Shown here: piece by piece, positions 40,902-50,180 of the stretch
Layout: each line of letters begins with the position of its first letter
How positions within the stretch are numbered: the first letter of the stretch is position 1
Assembly: GCA_045639125.1 (NCBI GenBank)
Contig: JAZUCL010000016.1
Span: 1 to 54,446 of the forward strand
DNA from: JAZUCL01 sp045639125
Lineage (GTDB): Bacteria; Bacillota; Clostridia; Oscillospirales; QAMX01
DNA length: 54,446 bases
Direction of reading: 5' to 3'
The notes under the pieces: model-generated
Database searches by the model: none
The model's input: only the letters and a program-made list of their open reading frames with translations
Told to the model about the DNA's origin: nothing
Made by a program: the position numbers and the translations under genes

Positions 40902-41408
40902 ATGTTACTGAGATTAAAAGATATTAAAGAAGCAGAGGGTAAATCTATACCGTTTTCTTATGAGTTGGATTTGTCCGAATTGGAATTTTTTGGTGAAACC
41001 CCACTGAAAGATCCGGTAAATGTATGCGGTGAGTTGCGAAACAGAGCAGGAGCGTTAGAACTTCTGGCAGATGCCGACTTTATGGTAGACACCGTATGTT
41101 CTCGTTGCTTAAAACCTATACGTGTACCTAAACGTCAAGTTATCCGCAGAGCGTTCGCAGACGAACTGCAGGATGAGGAGAACGATGAAATTCTTTTAAT
41201 AACAGGCGAGATGATCGACGTAGATGAGATCATAACAGAGGCTATTGTGCTGGATATGGATTTCATTTTCCTGTGTAAAGACGATTGCCGTGGTATTTGC
41301 CCACGGTGCGGTGTCGATTTGAACATGACGAAATGCTCGTGTGAGTCCGACGTACAAGACGAACGGCTTGCGGTGCTTCGAGACATATTAAAGGATATGT
41401 CAAAGTAG
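40902..41408 (+). CDS. yceD: YceD/DUF177 protein
   Basis: The 168-aa protein has CSRCLKPIRVP (about 66) and the C-terminal DCRGICPRCGVDLNMTKCSC pattern of the YceD family, whose members are linked to 23S rRNA accumulation and always sit before rpmF. It is 42 bp before rpmF here. AGAGGTGTG precedes the ATG. Confidence 0.9.
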   Translation: MLLRLKDIKEAEGKSIPFSYELDLSELEFFGETPLKDPVNVCGELRNRAGALELLADADFMVDTVCSRCLKPIRVPKRQVIRRAFADELQDEENDEILLITGEMIDVDEIITEAIVLDMDFIFLCKDDCRGICPRCGVDLNMTKCSCESDVQDERLAVLRDILKDMSK

Positions 41409-41450
41409 ATACAACGATTTTGTTGGTGATAAATCAAGGAGGTGTCACTC

Positions 41451-41645
41451 ATGGCGGTACCAAAGAGAAGAGTATCCAAGACAAGAAGAGATAAAAGACG
41501 TAGTTCTCATTGGAAACTTGACCTGCCCGGTCTTTCCAAGTGCTCTAACTGCGGCGCAGTGAAACTGCCCCACAGAATGTGTAAGGCATGTGGTTACTAT
41601 GACGGTCGTTTGGTAGTGAAGATGGCAGACGAATCTGCAGAATAA
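41451..41645 (+). CDS. rpmF: 50S ribosomal protein L32, zinc type
   Basis: The 64-aa protein begins MAVPKRRVSKTRRDKRRSSHWKL-like and has the zinc pairs CSNCG and CKACG. AAGGAGGTG precedes the ATG at 41451; an in-frame upstream ATG at 41442 would overlap that site. Confidence 0.97.
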   Translation: MAVPKRRVSKTRRDKRRSSHWKLDLPGLSKCSNCGAVKLPHRMCKACGYYDGRLVVKMADESAE

Positions 41646-41657
41646 CGCATAAGAGGT

Positions 41658-41687
41658 AGAGAAGGGTAACCCTTCTCTATTTTTTTC
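41658..41687 (+). terminator. Terminator of yceD-rpmF
   Basis: AGAGAAGGG-TAA-CCCTTCTCT is followed by a T-run of seven. Confidence 0.88.
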
Positions 41688-41719
41688 CGCAAGGTAGTAA
41701 AAAGCAAAGAGGTGAAGGC

Positions 41720-43021
41720 ATGAAGATAACAAAGGTAGATGCGTCCTCCCCTGCCCAACGTGGCGGTGTGATGGTTGGTGATGACCTTATAAGTGTGTCG
41801 GGACATGAAATCCGAGATGTACTCGACTACAAATACTTCTCCTATGAGAAAAAACTCACACTTATGCTAAAACGTGGTGACGATACTTATACCACCACGA
41901 TAAATAAACATGAGGGTGAGGATTTAGGTCTTGAATTTCAGACGTATATTATGGATAAGGCAAGGTCATGTGCCAATAACTGCGTTTTCTGTTTCATTGA
42001 CCAACTCCCAAAAGGTATGAGGGAGAGTCTATACTTCAAAGACGATGACCTTCGCCTATCCTTTTTGCTTGGCAACTACATTACATTGACGAATTTAGGT
42101 AAAAGAGATATTGACCGTATAATTGATATGCGGATAAGCCCTATAAATATATCGGTACACGTCACAGATCCCAATATGCGAGAAAAGATGCTCGGCAACC
42201 GCCGTGCAGGCGAGTGCTATGCACTGATGAAACGATTTGCAGATGCTCGAATTTTTATGAATTGCCAGATAGTGTGTTGTCCAAACTATAATGACGGTGA
42301 ACAACTTAAACGAACACTTGCCGACTTGGAAGCGTTATTCCCTGCCGTCACAAGTGTATCTGTAGTGCCTGTTGGATTGACAGCACATAGAGAGGGACTT
42401 TGTCCCTTGACTCCCGTAGACAGCAAAAAGGCGAGGGAGATAATAGAAATTGTGGATTTTGTCGGCGGACAGTGTATGGAAAAGTACGGCACAAGGGTAT
42501 TCTATTGTGGTGACGAATTGTATCTGAAAGCAGGACTACCTATCCCCGACCACGAATATTACGAGGACTTCCCACAGATTGAAAACGGAGTGGGAATGAT
42601 GGCAAGTTTTGAAGAAGAGGTGCGACTTGCCGTAGAAAATTTGGCAGAAACTGACGAGGTAATTGAATTTTCCGTTGCAACAGGTACATCTGCAGCACCT
42701 TTTATTGAAAGAATACTTGACCTCTTGCGTACAAAATGTCATAATATTAGATATAACGTATACCCCATAGAAAACCACTTTTTTGGTGGCGGTGTAAATG
42801 TAGCAGGTCTTTTGACAGGCAGGGATATTATAAACACACTGAGAGGTAAACATTTAGGCGACCGACTGTTAATTACAAAGAGTATGCTCAGAGCCGGTGA
42901 GGACGTATTTTTAGATGACGTCACTGTGTCTGATGTTGAGCGTGAACTGTCGGTGACTGTCGTACCATGTGAAAACGATGGCGGTACATTTGTAAATACT
43001 GTACTGTGCCACAAGAGATAA
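41720..43021 (+). CDS. PDZ plus radical-SAM DUF512 protein
   Basis: The 433-aa protein has an N-terminal PDZ-like domain (SPAQRGGVMVGDDLISVSGHEI, about residues 10-31). A DUF512 radical-SAM core follows with the cluster motif CANNCVFCFIDQLPKGMRESLY (about 85-106) and DDLRLSFLLGNYITLTN. The C-terminal part has NHFFGGGVNVAGLLTGRDI. The family is near-universal beside der in Clostridia and its function is unknown. It is 20 bp before der, so the two are probably co-transcribed. Confidence 0.88.
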   Translation: MKITKVDASSPAQRGGVMVGDDLISVSGHEIRDVLDYKYFSYEKKLTLMLKRGDDTYTTTINKHEGEDLGLEFQTYIMDKARSCANNCVFCFIDQLPKGMRESLYFKDDDLRLSFLLGNYITLTNLGKRDIDRIIDMRISPINISVHVTDPNMREKMLGNRRAGECYALMKRFADARIFMNCQIVCCPNYNDGEQLKRTLADLEALFPAVTSVSVVPVGLTAHREGLCPLTPVDSKKAREIIEIVDFVGGQCMEKYGTRVFYCGDELYLKAGLPIPDHEYYEDFPQIENGVGMMASFEEEVRLAVENLAETDEVIEFSVATGTSAAPFIERILDLLRTKCHNIRYNVYPIENHFFGGGVNVAGLLTGRDIINTLRGKHLGDRLLITKSMLRAGEDVFLDDVTVSDVERELSVTVVPCENDGGTFVNTVLCHKR

Positions 43022-43040
43022 AATTTGAAAGGAGCCTGTT

Positions 43041-44387
43041 ATGGCAAAACCTATCGTAGCGATTGTAGGCCGTCCCAACGTAGGCAAGTCTATGCTTTTT
43101 AATCGTCTGACGGGACAAAGGCTGTCTATTGTCGAGGATACCCCCGGCGTAACTCGTGACCGTCTGTATGCAGACTGCTCATGGCGTAGCCGTGAGTTCA
43201 TACTTGCCGATACCGGCGGTATTGAGCCGAATACTGACGACGAGATGTTAAAGTTTATGCGTTCTCAGGCGAATGCCGCAATTGAGGGTGCAGACGTTAT
43301 TATCTTAGTAACAGATGTACGTACAGGCGTAACTGCTGCTGACTTTGACGTGGCAACTATGCTCCAAAAAGCGAAGAAGCCTGTTATTGTGGCGGTCAAC
43401 AAGATAGACAACGTAGGTGATCCTCCGGCGGATTTCTATGAGTTCTACTCACTTGGACTTGGTGACCCTATTGCCGTTTCCGCATATCACGGACACGGTA
43501 CAGGTGATTTACTTGACGAGTGCTACAAGTATTTTGAGGCAGAGCCTGAGCGGGAGGAAGATGACGGATACATTAAAGTAGCCGTTATCGGTAAGCCCAA
43601 TTCAGGAAAGTCAAGTCTTGTCAACTGCGTCCTTGGTGAGCAGCGAGTTATTGTCAGCAACGTGGCAGGGACTACTCGTGATGCAGTAGACACATACTTT
43701 GAAAACGAACACGGCAAATTTATGTTTATCGACACGGCAGGTATGCGTCGTAAAGCACGTGTTGATGATGATATTGAGAAGTTTTCCGTCATGCGTACTC
43801 TTATGGCCATTGAACGAGCAGATGTGTGTCTTATTATGATAGACGCAAATGACGGTGTAACTGAACAAGATACAAAAATAGCAGGTTATGCTCACGAAAA
43901 GGGCAAGGCGGCAATCTTAGTTGTCAACAAGTGGGATTTAATAGAGAAAGACGAAAAGACTATGGATCGCTTTGCAGAAAAAGTTCGTAAGGCGTTTGCG
44001 TATATGTCTTACGCTCCTATTGCCTTTATATCTGCAAAGACAGGCCAGAGAGTTGACAAGTTGTTCGAGCAAGTAAAAGCGGTAGATGCAATGAGCGAAA
44101 CACGTATTACGACAGGTATGCTCAACGATATTTTACGTGATGCTGTCAATCGTGTACAGCCACCCTCTGACAGAGGTAAGCGTCTTAAAGTGTACTATAT
44201 GACACAGACAGGTACTCGTCCTCCCCACTTCGTACTGTTTTGTAACGATGCCCAATTGTTCCACTTCTCATACCGCAGATACATTGAAAACTGTATAAGA
44301 GATGTGTTTGGTTTAGAGGGAACTCCGGTACGTATGACAATCCGTCAGCGAGATGGTGCAGATACGGCAGACGTTCACAAACGATAG
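43041..44387 (+). CDS. der: Ribosome biogenesis GTPase Der (EngA)
   Basis: The 448-aa protein has two tandem GTPase domains. The first has GRPNVGKS (10-17), DTPGVTRD, DTGG and NKID. The second has GKPNSGKSS (about 182), GTTRDAVD, DTAG and NKWD. A C-terminal KH-like domain follows. The first P-loop is followed by Met (GKSM) where Thr is common, a mild change. Der is needed for 50S maturation. GAAAGGAG precedes the ATG. Confidence 0.97.
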   Translation: MAKPIVAIVGRPNVGKSMLFNRLTGQRLSIVEDTPGVTRDRLYADCSWRSREFILADTGGIEPNTDDEMLKFMRSQANAAIEGADVIILVTDVRTGVTAADFDVATMLQKAKKPVIVAVNKIDNVGDPPADFYEFYSLGLGDPIAVSAYHGHGTGDLLDECYKYFEAEPEREEDDGYIKVAVIGKPNSGKSSLVNCVLGEQRVIVSNVAGTTRDAVDTYFENEHGKFMFIDTAGMRRKARVDDDIEKFSVMRTLMAIERADVCLIMIDANDGVTEQDTKIAGYAHEKGKAAILVVNKWDLIEKDEKTMDRFAEKVRKAFAYMSYAPIAFISAKTGQRVDKLFEQVKAVDAMSETRITTGMLNDILRDAVNRVQPPSDRGKRLKVYYMTQTGTRPPHFVLFCNDAQLFHFSYRRYIENCIRDVFGLEGTPVRMTIRQRDGADTADVHKR

Positions 44388-44398
44388 GAGGGACAAGC

Positions 44399-45013
44399 AT
44401 GGTAAAACTCATTTTATCAGCAGTAATTGCGTACCTTTTAGGCAGTCTTAACTTTGGTGTAATCGTATCAAAGTTGACGTTAGGTGTTGACCTTCGTGAC
44501 AAGGGAAGCGGAAATGCAGGAGCAACAAACGCATATCGTGTTATGGGCCCTAAAAAAGCAATACTTGTCCTGTTAGGTGACATACTTAAAGGCGTAATTG
44601 CAATTTTAATCGGCGGATATTTGTGCGGTGACAACGGAGAACTTGTAGCACTTGTATTTGGTGTCGTCGGACACGTATTCCCTGTGTTTTTCAATTTCAA
44701 AGGCGGTAAGGGAGTATTGACGGCAGGAGCAATGCTCGGTGTGTTTGACTGGCGTATACTTCTCATTTTACTTGGTAGTTTTGTAATTTTGGTATTTATC
44801 ACTCGTTACATCTCTGTAGGCTCAATGACGGCGGCGGCTCTTTTACCTGTTACAATGCTTATATTCTACTGGGGACAGTACCAGTTCTTCATTGTAGGAC
44901 TTCTCCTTGGCGGTGCGGTAATCTATCTCCACAAAGGTAATATTAAACGTCTTATATCACATACAGAGTCTAAATTCACATTCAAAAGACCAAACGCAAA
45001 ACGTGGAGACTAA
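44399..45013 (+). CDS. plsY: Glycerol-3-phosphate acyltransferase PlsY
   Basis: The 204-aa membrane enzyme has about five TM helices and the PlsY motifs DLRDKGSGNAGATNAYRVMG (about 32-51), GHVFPVFFNFKGGKGV (about 93) and a third motif near RYISVGS. It transfers an acyl group from acyl-phosphate to glycerol-3-phosphate. It lies 11 bp after der and 11 bp before gpsA, which makes its substrate. Confidence 0.97.
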   Translation: MVKLILSAVIAYLLGSLNFGVIVSKLTLGVDLRDKGSGNAGATNAYRVMGPKKAILVLLGDILKGVIAILIGGYLCGDNGELVALVFGVVGHVFPVFFNFKGGKGVLTAGAMLGVFDWRILLILLGSFVILVFITRYISVGSMTAAALLPVTMLIFYWGQYQFFIVGLLLGGAVIYLHKGNIKRLISHTESKFTFKRPNAKRGD

Positions 45014-45024
45014 AGGAGTGGGTA

Positions 45025-46050
45025 ATGAAAATTACAGTTCTTGGAAGCGGCGGCTGGGGAACAGCACTGTCTGTCATGCTATGTGAAAATGGCCATGACG
45101 TAACTTTGTGGTCATTTGACTCGGAGGAATGTCGTGCCATGTGTGAAAACCGTGAGCATAAGCGGTTTTTGCCCGGCGTTAAACTACCAGACAACTTGAC
45201 AATTACAACAGACCTTTCATGTGCAAACTGTGACTTTGTTATAAATGCCACCCCATCATTTGGACTTATACCCACTCTTACGAAAGCGGCGGAGTATATC
45301 CCGATGGGAGCAACTATTGTAAACGTATCAAAAGGCATTTTACAGACAGACGATGGATTTTCCTGTATGTCTAATGTAATAGGAAAAATTTTGCCAAATA
45401 GAAATATTGTAGCAGTTACAGGCCCGTCCCATGCTGAAGAAGTTGGCAGAGGAGTTCCAACGGTTGTACTGGCGGCATCTAAGAGCCGAAAAAGTGCTGA
45501 ACTTGCCCAAGAGGTAATGATGAACGAACGATTTAGAGTCTATACAACACCGGATATAATCGGAGCAGAACTTGGCGGAGCGTTAAAGAACGTAATCGCC
45601 TTGGCGGCAGGCGTATTAGACGGAGCAGGCCTTGGGGACAACACTAAAGCGGCACTTATGACACGAGGCCTTACAGAGATGGCACGTCTTGGAGTAGCCA
45701 TGGGCGGTAATAGTTCCACATTCGCAGGTCTTTCAGGTGTTGGTGACCTAATTGTAACGTGTACGTCAATGCACTCACGTAATCGCAGAGCCGGTATTCT
45801 TATCGGTGAGGGAAAGACTCCTGAGGAGGCAATTAAACTTGTAGGAGCAACGGTAGAGGGCTACTATGCTGCCAAAGCGGCACACCAGTGGAGTGAAAAG
45901 GCTGGAGTAGAAATGCCTATAACAGATGCCGTATACGGTGTGCTGTACCGTGGCGAGAATGCGACCGAGAGTATCAAGAAACTCATGTGCCGAGTAAAAA
46001 AGAACGAAACAGAGGAAACGTGGATTCGTGATATACGCTGGGAGGACTAA
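45025..46050 (+). CDS. gpsA: Glycerol-3-phosphate dehydrogenase [NAD(P)+]
   Basis: The 341-aa enzyme reduces dihydroxyacetone phosphate to sn-glycerol-3-phosphate. It has the nucleotide-binding GSGGWGTALSVML (residues 7-19), TGPSHAEEV and the catalytic Lys in GALKNVIALAAG (about 190). Together with plsY it supplies the first steps of phospholipid synthesis. AAAGGAG precedes the ATG. Confidence 0.97.
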   Translation: MKITVLGSGGWGTALSVMLCENGHDVTLWSFDSEECRAMCENREHKRFLPGVKLPDNLTITTDLSCANCDFVINATPSFGLIPTLTKAAEYIPMGATIVNVSKGILQTDDGFSCMSNVIGKILPNRNIVAVTGPSHAEEVGRGVPTVVLAASKSRKSAELAQEVMMNERFRVYTTPDIIGAELGGALKNVIALAAGVLDGAGLGDNTKAALMTRGLTEMARLGVAMGGNSSTFAGLSGVGDLIVTCTSMHSRNRRAGILIGEGKTPEEAIKLVGATVEGYYAAKAAHQWSEKAGVEMPITDAVYGVLYRGENATESIKKLMCRVKKNETEETWIRDIRWED

Positions 46051-46118
46051 AATTTATGGATAAAACTCCGTTTTACGTTTCTTACTTACGAAAATACTAA
46101 ATTTTTCGCAAAAAACTA

Positions 46119-46147
46119 TTGCAATTTACGCTTGAATGTGTTATCAT
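46119..46147 (+). promoter_or_regulatory. Promoter of rpmB
   Basis: TTGCAA (46119-46124) and TATCAT (46142-46147) have a 17-bp spacer, about 100 bp before rpmB. The leader between shows no clear structure. Confidence 0.65.
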
Positions 46148-46246
46148 AATAGTTGCTGTTCCACCGTGTGTACATTTTATTTTAGAAAGATAACTACATT
46201 CGGTAATATATGAACGAATTTCGCCTATGAAGGAGGTGCAGGTAAG

Positions 46247-46435
46247 ATGGCAAAGTGCCAGATTTGCGGTAAGGGTGTTGAATTCGGTATCACCATGTCT
46301 CACTCCCACAGAAGAACTAATCGTATGTTTAAGCCCAATGTAAGGCGTGTTAAGGCCATGGTTGACGGCTCTCCGTGCCATGTGTATGTCTGTACGAGGT
46401 GCCTTCGTTCCAATAAAGTCCAGAGAGCAGTTTAA
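46247..46435 (+). CDS. rpmB: 50S ribosomal protein L28
   Basis: The 62-aa protein begins MAKCQICGKGVEFGITMSHS and has NRMFKPNVRRVKAMVDG with a second Cys pair (CTRCLRS), the zinc-type L28. AAGGAGGTG precedes the ATG. It has its own promoter and terminator. Confidence 0.97.
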   Translation: MAKCQICGKGVEFGITMSHSHRRTNRMFKPNVRRVKAMVDGSPCHVYVCTRCLRSNKVQRAV

Positions 46436-46474
46436 GGTATTGGACATTTAGCGGATACAGATTGCGATTATTTA

Positions 46475-46509
46475 ATAGGGTTGAGGTAATATACCTCAAC
46501 CCTATCTTT
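46475..46509 (+). terminator. Terminator of rpmB
   Basis: ATAGGGTTGAGGTA pairs with TACCTCAACCCTAT around a 3-nt loop and is followed by CTTTCT. Confidence 0.85.
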
Positions 46510-46872
46510 CTATCTTTGGGGATAATTTGCTCCATCTCTACGTCAACTCCCCACATTTGCCAAAAATTTTTTCGTGTATGAATATACGTGCCAAAAACAC
46601 AACGTGCATTATTTGACGTTGTGTTTTGCTTTATGTTGCCGATATAAAGTGCAGTTTAAGAAAGAGAAAAGTATTTAGATAAACAATTTGTAATCATAGA
46701 TTGTTTGATTTTACACCATGCCGACACACTAAAATCTAACTTTTACTAAATTACAAACATTGTACAATTTAAGTACCCACATGAAAATATTACGTTGCGT
46801 TTACCTTAAAGAATTTGAAAAATGCAAGTTTGTAATTTCCGTTTTTCATCTTGCGTTTTTTTATTCACCCAA
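46510..46872. other. AT-rich gap with hairpins, no gene seen
   Basis: No convincing reading frame is present. AAAACACAACGT (46594-46605) and ACGTTGTGTTTT (46616-46627) form a 12-bp stem that could terminate transcription in either direction. A weaker pair AAACAAT/ATTGTTT (about 46681-46710) and a T-run after CTTGCG at about 46857 were also seen. No riboswitch was recognised. Confidence 0.5.
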
Positions 46873-46938
46873 ATACTACATATTGTGACAAAAATTTTGA
46901 AAACACCCCTTGACATACTCTATATAGTGTGGTAGAAT
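46873..46938 (+). promoter_or_regulatory. nrdD promoter with two NrdR boxes
   Basis: Two 16-bp boxes, ATACTACATATTGTGA (46873-46888) and ATACTCTATATAGTGT (46915-46930), fit the NrdR consensus acaCwAtATaTwGtgt at 13 and 14 positions. They lie 42 bp apart, four helical turns. TTGACA (46910-46915) and TAGAAT (46933-46938) have a 17-bp spacer, and box 2 fills that spacer, so bound NrdR would block RNA polymerase. Confidence 0.8.
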
Positions 46939-47024
46939 AACGTCACTGACTAAATATAGGTGTCGAAGGAAGGTCGACACATAACATATACTTATGAGAT
47001 TTATGAAAGGATTTGGTGAATATT

Positions 47025-49343
47025 ATGTTTAAGACTATTGTAAAAAGAGACGGTAGAACCGTTGAATACGAGCGTGAAAAGATAGAAAAGGCGATAGAAA
47101 AGGCGATGGCGGCGGTTGGCCGTCACGATACAAAAGATTGCGTCCGTCTTGCAACAACAGTTGAGGAAAGACTGATTGAAAAGTATGCAAGTTCAAGCCC
47201 CAGTGTCGAGGATATTCAAGATACAGTTGAGGCTGTTCTTATGGATAGCGGATACGCTTACGTCGCAAAGAGATACATTCTCTATCGTGCAGACAGAACA
47301 AAGACTCGTGAGATGAACACACGTCTTATGCGTACAATGGACGAACTTACATTCTCTGAGGCAGACGAGAGTGATATGAAGCGAGACAACGCAAATATCA
47401 ACGGCGATACTGCTATGGGTATAATGCTCAAATACGGCGGAGAGAGTGCAAAAGACTATTATTCCAAATACCTTCTTACCGCTGAGCAGGCAAAGGCATA
47501 TCAAGACGGCGATATTCATATCCACGACTTTGACTTTTATGCTTTGACAACTACTTGCTGTCAGATTGATATTAAGCGTCTGTTCAAAAACGGATTTTCA
47601 ACAGGTCACGGCTTCCTTCGTGAGCCTAAGCACATTCAAAGTTACGCAGCACTTGCGTGTATTGCAATTCAGGCGAACCAAAACGACCAGCACGGCGGTC
47701 AGAGTATTCCCAACTTCGATTACGGTCTTGCAGACGGCGTTGCAAAGACTTATAGATCTTTATATGCATCAAACTTTGCTAAGGCAGCATCACTTATTTG
47801 CGGTGATAAGGTTACATCTATTTGCGACCTTGAAAAGAGCGTAAAGGCATTGTGGGCAGATGGAGGAGCATACCCCACTCTTGACGGCAATGCAGAGTAT
47901 GATTCAAAAGAGGAAGAAGCGTTTGCATCTGTTTTCGCAGACGGTTATGCCGCAATAAAGGACTTTGCCTCAAAGAACGCATGGGCTGAAACAGACAAGG
48001 CAACGTATCAGGCTATGGAGGCGTTAATTCACAACTTGAATACCATGCACTCTCGTGCAGGTGCACAGGTTCCGTTCTCCTCTATTAACTACGGTACTGA
48101 TACTACAAGCGAGGGCAGAATGGTAGTTAAGAACATTCTCCTTGCAACTGAGTCTGGCCTTGGCAACGGTGAGACACCTATTTTCCCAATTCAGATATTC
48201 AAAGTTAAAGAGGGTATCAACTACAATCCTGAAGATCCCAACTACGACTTGTTTGAACTTTCCTGCCGTGTAAGTGCAAAGCGTCTGTTCCCCAACTTCT
48301 CATTTATTGACGCTCCTTACAATTTGCAGTACTATCGTGCAGGCGACCCGGCAACAGAGGTTGCATACATGGGCTGTCGTACACGTGTTATCGGTAACTC
48401 CTTTGACCCGACAAAGCAGATTACATTTGGTCGTGGTAACTTGAGTTTCACATCAATCAACTTGCCTCGTATTGCTATTAAGGCAAACAACAACATCGAG
48501 TGGTTCTTTGAGGAACTTGAAAAGAAGATGGACTTGTGCGTAAAGCAACTTGTTGACCGCTTTGCAATTCAGGCGAAGAAGAAAGTTAAGAACTTCCCAT
48601 TCCTTATGGGACAGGGAGTATGGATCGGCTCTGAAAACTTGTCACCTGACGATTATGTAGGAGAACTTCTCAAACATGGCACTCTGTCCGTTGGCTTTAT
48701 CGGACTTGCAGAGGCACTTGTTGCATTGACAGGTAAGCACCACGGCGAGAGCATTGAGTCAAGAAACCTCGGTCTTGAAATTGTTACCTATATGCGTCAC
48801 TACCTTGACCGTATAAGTGCTGAAAAGGGACTTAACTTCACACTTCTTGCAACTCCTGCTGAGGGACTGTCAGGTAGATTTGTCCGTATCGACCGCAAGA
48901 AGTACGGTATTATCCCGGGCGTTACCGACCGTGACTACTACACAAACTCTTTCCACGTGCCGGTATACTACTCTATCGGTGCTTATGAGAAGATTCAGAT
49001 TGAAGCACCTTACCACGCTCTTACAAATGCAGGTCACATCACCTACGTTGAGTTAGACGGCGATACTGCAAACAACCTTGAAGCATTTACAAAGATTGTA
49101 CGTGCAATGAAAGAATGTGGTATCGGTTATGGTTCTATCAACCACCCTGTTGACCGTGACCCTATCTGTGGTTACAACGGCATTATCGGAGATACTTGCC
49201 CAGGCTGCGGACGTAAGGAAGACGAGGGCAATATCGGATTTGAGCGTATCCGTCGTATCACAGGCTACCTTGTAGGTACTCTTGATATGTTCAACAACGC
49301 AAAGCGTGCAGAGGAAAGTGACCGTGTAAAACACGGCATCTAA
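47025..49343 (+). CDS. nrdD: Anaerobic (class III) ribonucleoside-triphosphate reductase
   Basis: The 772-aa enzyme makes deoxyribonucleotides with a glycyl radical. It has an N-terminal ATP-cone (KRDGRTVEYEREKIEKAIEKAM, about 1-90), a 10-stranded barrel, the zinc site CGYNG...CPGCGR and the glycyl radical motif RRITGYLVGTLDMFN near the C-terminus. The ATG at 47025 is used; GTG at 47016 and TTG at 47013 are in frame and nearer to AAAGGA (47006-47011), so the start is uncertain by four codons. The activase NrdG is not adjacent. It implies anaerobic growth. Confidence 0.96.
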   Translation: MFKTIVKRDGRTVEYEREKIEKAIEKAMAAVGRHDTKDCVRLATTVEERLIEKYASSSPSVEDIQDTVEAVLMDSGYAYVAKRYILYRADRTKTREMNTRLMRTMDELTFSEADESDMKRDNANINGDTAMGIMLKYGGESAKDYYSKYLLTAEQAKAYQDGDIHIHDFDFYALTTTCCQIDIKRLFKNGFSTGHGFLREPKHIQSYAALACIAIQANQNDQHGGQSIPNFDYGLADGVAKTYRSLYASNFAKAASLICGDKVTSICDLEKSVKALWADGGAYPTLDGNAEYDSKEEEAFASVFADGYAAIKDFASKNAWAETDKATYQAMEALIHNLNTMHSRAGAQVPFSSINYGTDTTSEGRMVVKNILLATESGLGNGETPIFPIQIFKVKEGINYNPEDPNYDLFELSCRVSAKRLFPNFSFIDAPYNLQYYRAGDPATEVAYMGCRTRVIGNSFDPTKQITFGRGNLSFTSINLPRIAIKANNNIEWFFEELEKKMDLCVKQLVDRFAIQAKKKVKNFPFLMGQGVWIGSENLSPDDYVGELLKHGTLSVGFIGLAEALVALTGKHHGESIESRNLGLEIVTYMRHYLDRISAEKGLNFTLLATPAEGLSGRFVRIDRKKYGIIPGVTDRDYYTNSFHVPVYYSIGAYEKIQIEAPYHALTNAGHITYVELDGDTANNLEAFTKIVRAMKECGIGYGSINHPVDRDPICGYNGIIGDTCPGCGRKEDEGNIGFERIRRITGYLVGTLDMFNNAKRAEESDRVKHGI

Positions 49344-49372
49344 AATGAAATACTATCCCTACTGATAGAAAA

Positions 49373-49409
49373 CAGGTCGGCAAGATTGTTCTTGCTGACC
49401 TGCTTTTCT
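49373..49409 (+). terminator. Terminator of nrdD
   Basis: CAGGTCGGCAAGA pairs with TCTTGCTGACCTG (one G-T) and is followed by CTTTTCTTT. The following 49410-49514 shows no gene. Confidence 0.85.
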
Positions 49410-49514
49410 TTGTGGCGGCAGAATTTCAATTTGACGATGACCCCAAAAGCAACAAGTAGTATTTTTCACCTATATCACCCCACAAATAATCCTCAATATA
49501 CCTGCAAATATTAT

Positions 49515-49566
49515 TATATATCCTAATAGGATATATACGTTATTTTAACATATCCTATTGGGATAT
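49515..49566. promoter_or_regulatory. Twin palindromic operators before an XRE regulator
   Basis: Site 1 is TATATCCTA-A-TAGGATATA (perfect, extended to 49515-49537, centre 49526). Site 2 is ATATCC-TATTG-GGATAT (49550-49566, centre 49558). The centres are 32 bp apart, about three helical turns. They sit 30-80 bp before the XRE gene and are probably its own autoregulatory operators. Confidence 0.7.
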
Positions 49567-49598
49567 ACAATAACAATATAGAAAAATGAGGTGATAAC

Positions 49599-49934
49599 AT
49601 GAGCGTTGATTATATTTCAATAGGAAAGCGAATAAAAACAATACGTGTGGCAAAGGGTTGGACACAGGCGAGTTTGGCGGAAAAATCAGGAGTAGAGCCG
49701 TCAAATATTTCCCATATCGAGCGTGCGGCAACAAAATTGAGTCTGCCTACACTTGTGAATATCGCTAATGCTCTTGAAGTGACTCTTGATGAGTTGGCAT
49801 TCGGAAGTTTGGTAAAAAGCACTCATGTATCTGTAAAATTGATAGATGATATACTTGCCGATTGTACTTCAGATGAGATAAAAGCACTTAGTGAAGTGTT
49901 GCAAACTACAAAATCCGTGCTGAGAAACAAGTGA
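49599..49934 (+). CDS. XRE-family transcription regulator
   Basis: The 111-aa protein has a Cro/CI helix-turn-helix (IGKRIKTIRVAKGWTQASLAEKSG, SNISHIERAATKLSLPTLVNIANAL, about residues 7-63). A short C-terminal helical tail (about 75-111) may dimerise. TGAGGTGA precedes the ATG. The two palindromes directly upstream suggest self-control. No target gene other than itself is obvious; the next operon has a different operator. Confidence 0.85.
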   Translation: MSVDYISIGKRIKTIRVAKGWTQASLAEKSGVEPSNISHIERAATKLSLPTLVNIANALEVTLDELAFGSLVKSTHVSVKLIDDILADCTSDEIKALSEVLQTTKSVLRNK

Positions 49935-49959
49935 TTGACAACTTTATAAGAAAATATTG

Positions 49960-49994
49960 AACCACTCAACGAAAATTCATTGAGTGGTTTTATT
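49960..49994. terminator. Terminator after the XRE gene
   Basis: AACCACTCAA pairs with TTGAGTGGTT (10 bp) and is followed by TTATTTTC. The stem has A-rich sequence on the other side, so it could work in both directions. Confidence 0.75.
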
Positions 49995-50090
49995 TTCTCG
50001 TTTTCTCCGCTTGGCTTAGACTGCCTATACGGCAGTTATAAAAGACAACTTACACAAAAGAAGAAAATAAATTTATAAAAAATGACGAAA

Positions 50091-50142
50091 GTAATTTGAA
50101 CATTCAAATTACGTTGACTATTTTTTAGTGCTGTGGTAGACT
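50091..50142 (+). promoter_or_regulatory. 22-bp palindromic operator abutting a promoter
   Basis: Arms GTAATTTGAA (50091-50100) and TTCAAATTAC (50103-50112) are perfectly complementary around CA. TTGACT (50114-50119) begins 1 bp later and TAGACT (50137-50142) follows after 17 bp. The palindrome just upstream of -35 is a likely regulator site for the next gene. Confidence 0.75.
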
Positions 50143-50180
50143 TGATATGTAAATTTAACAACTTGAAAGGAAAAGGAACT

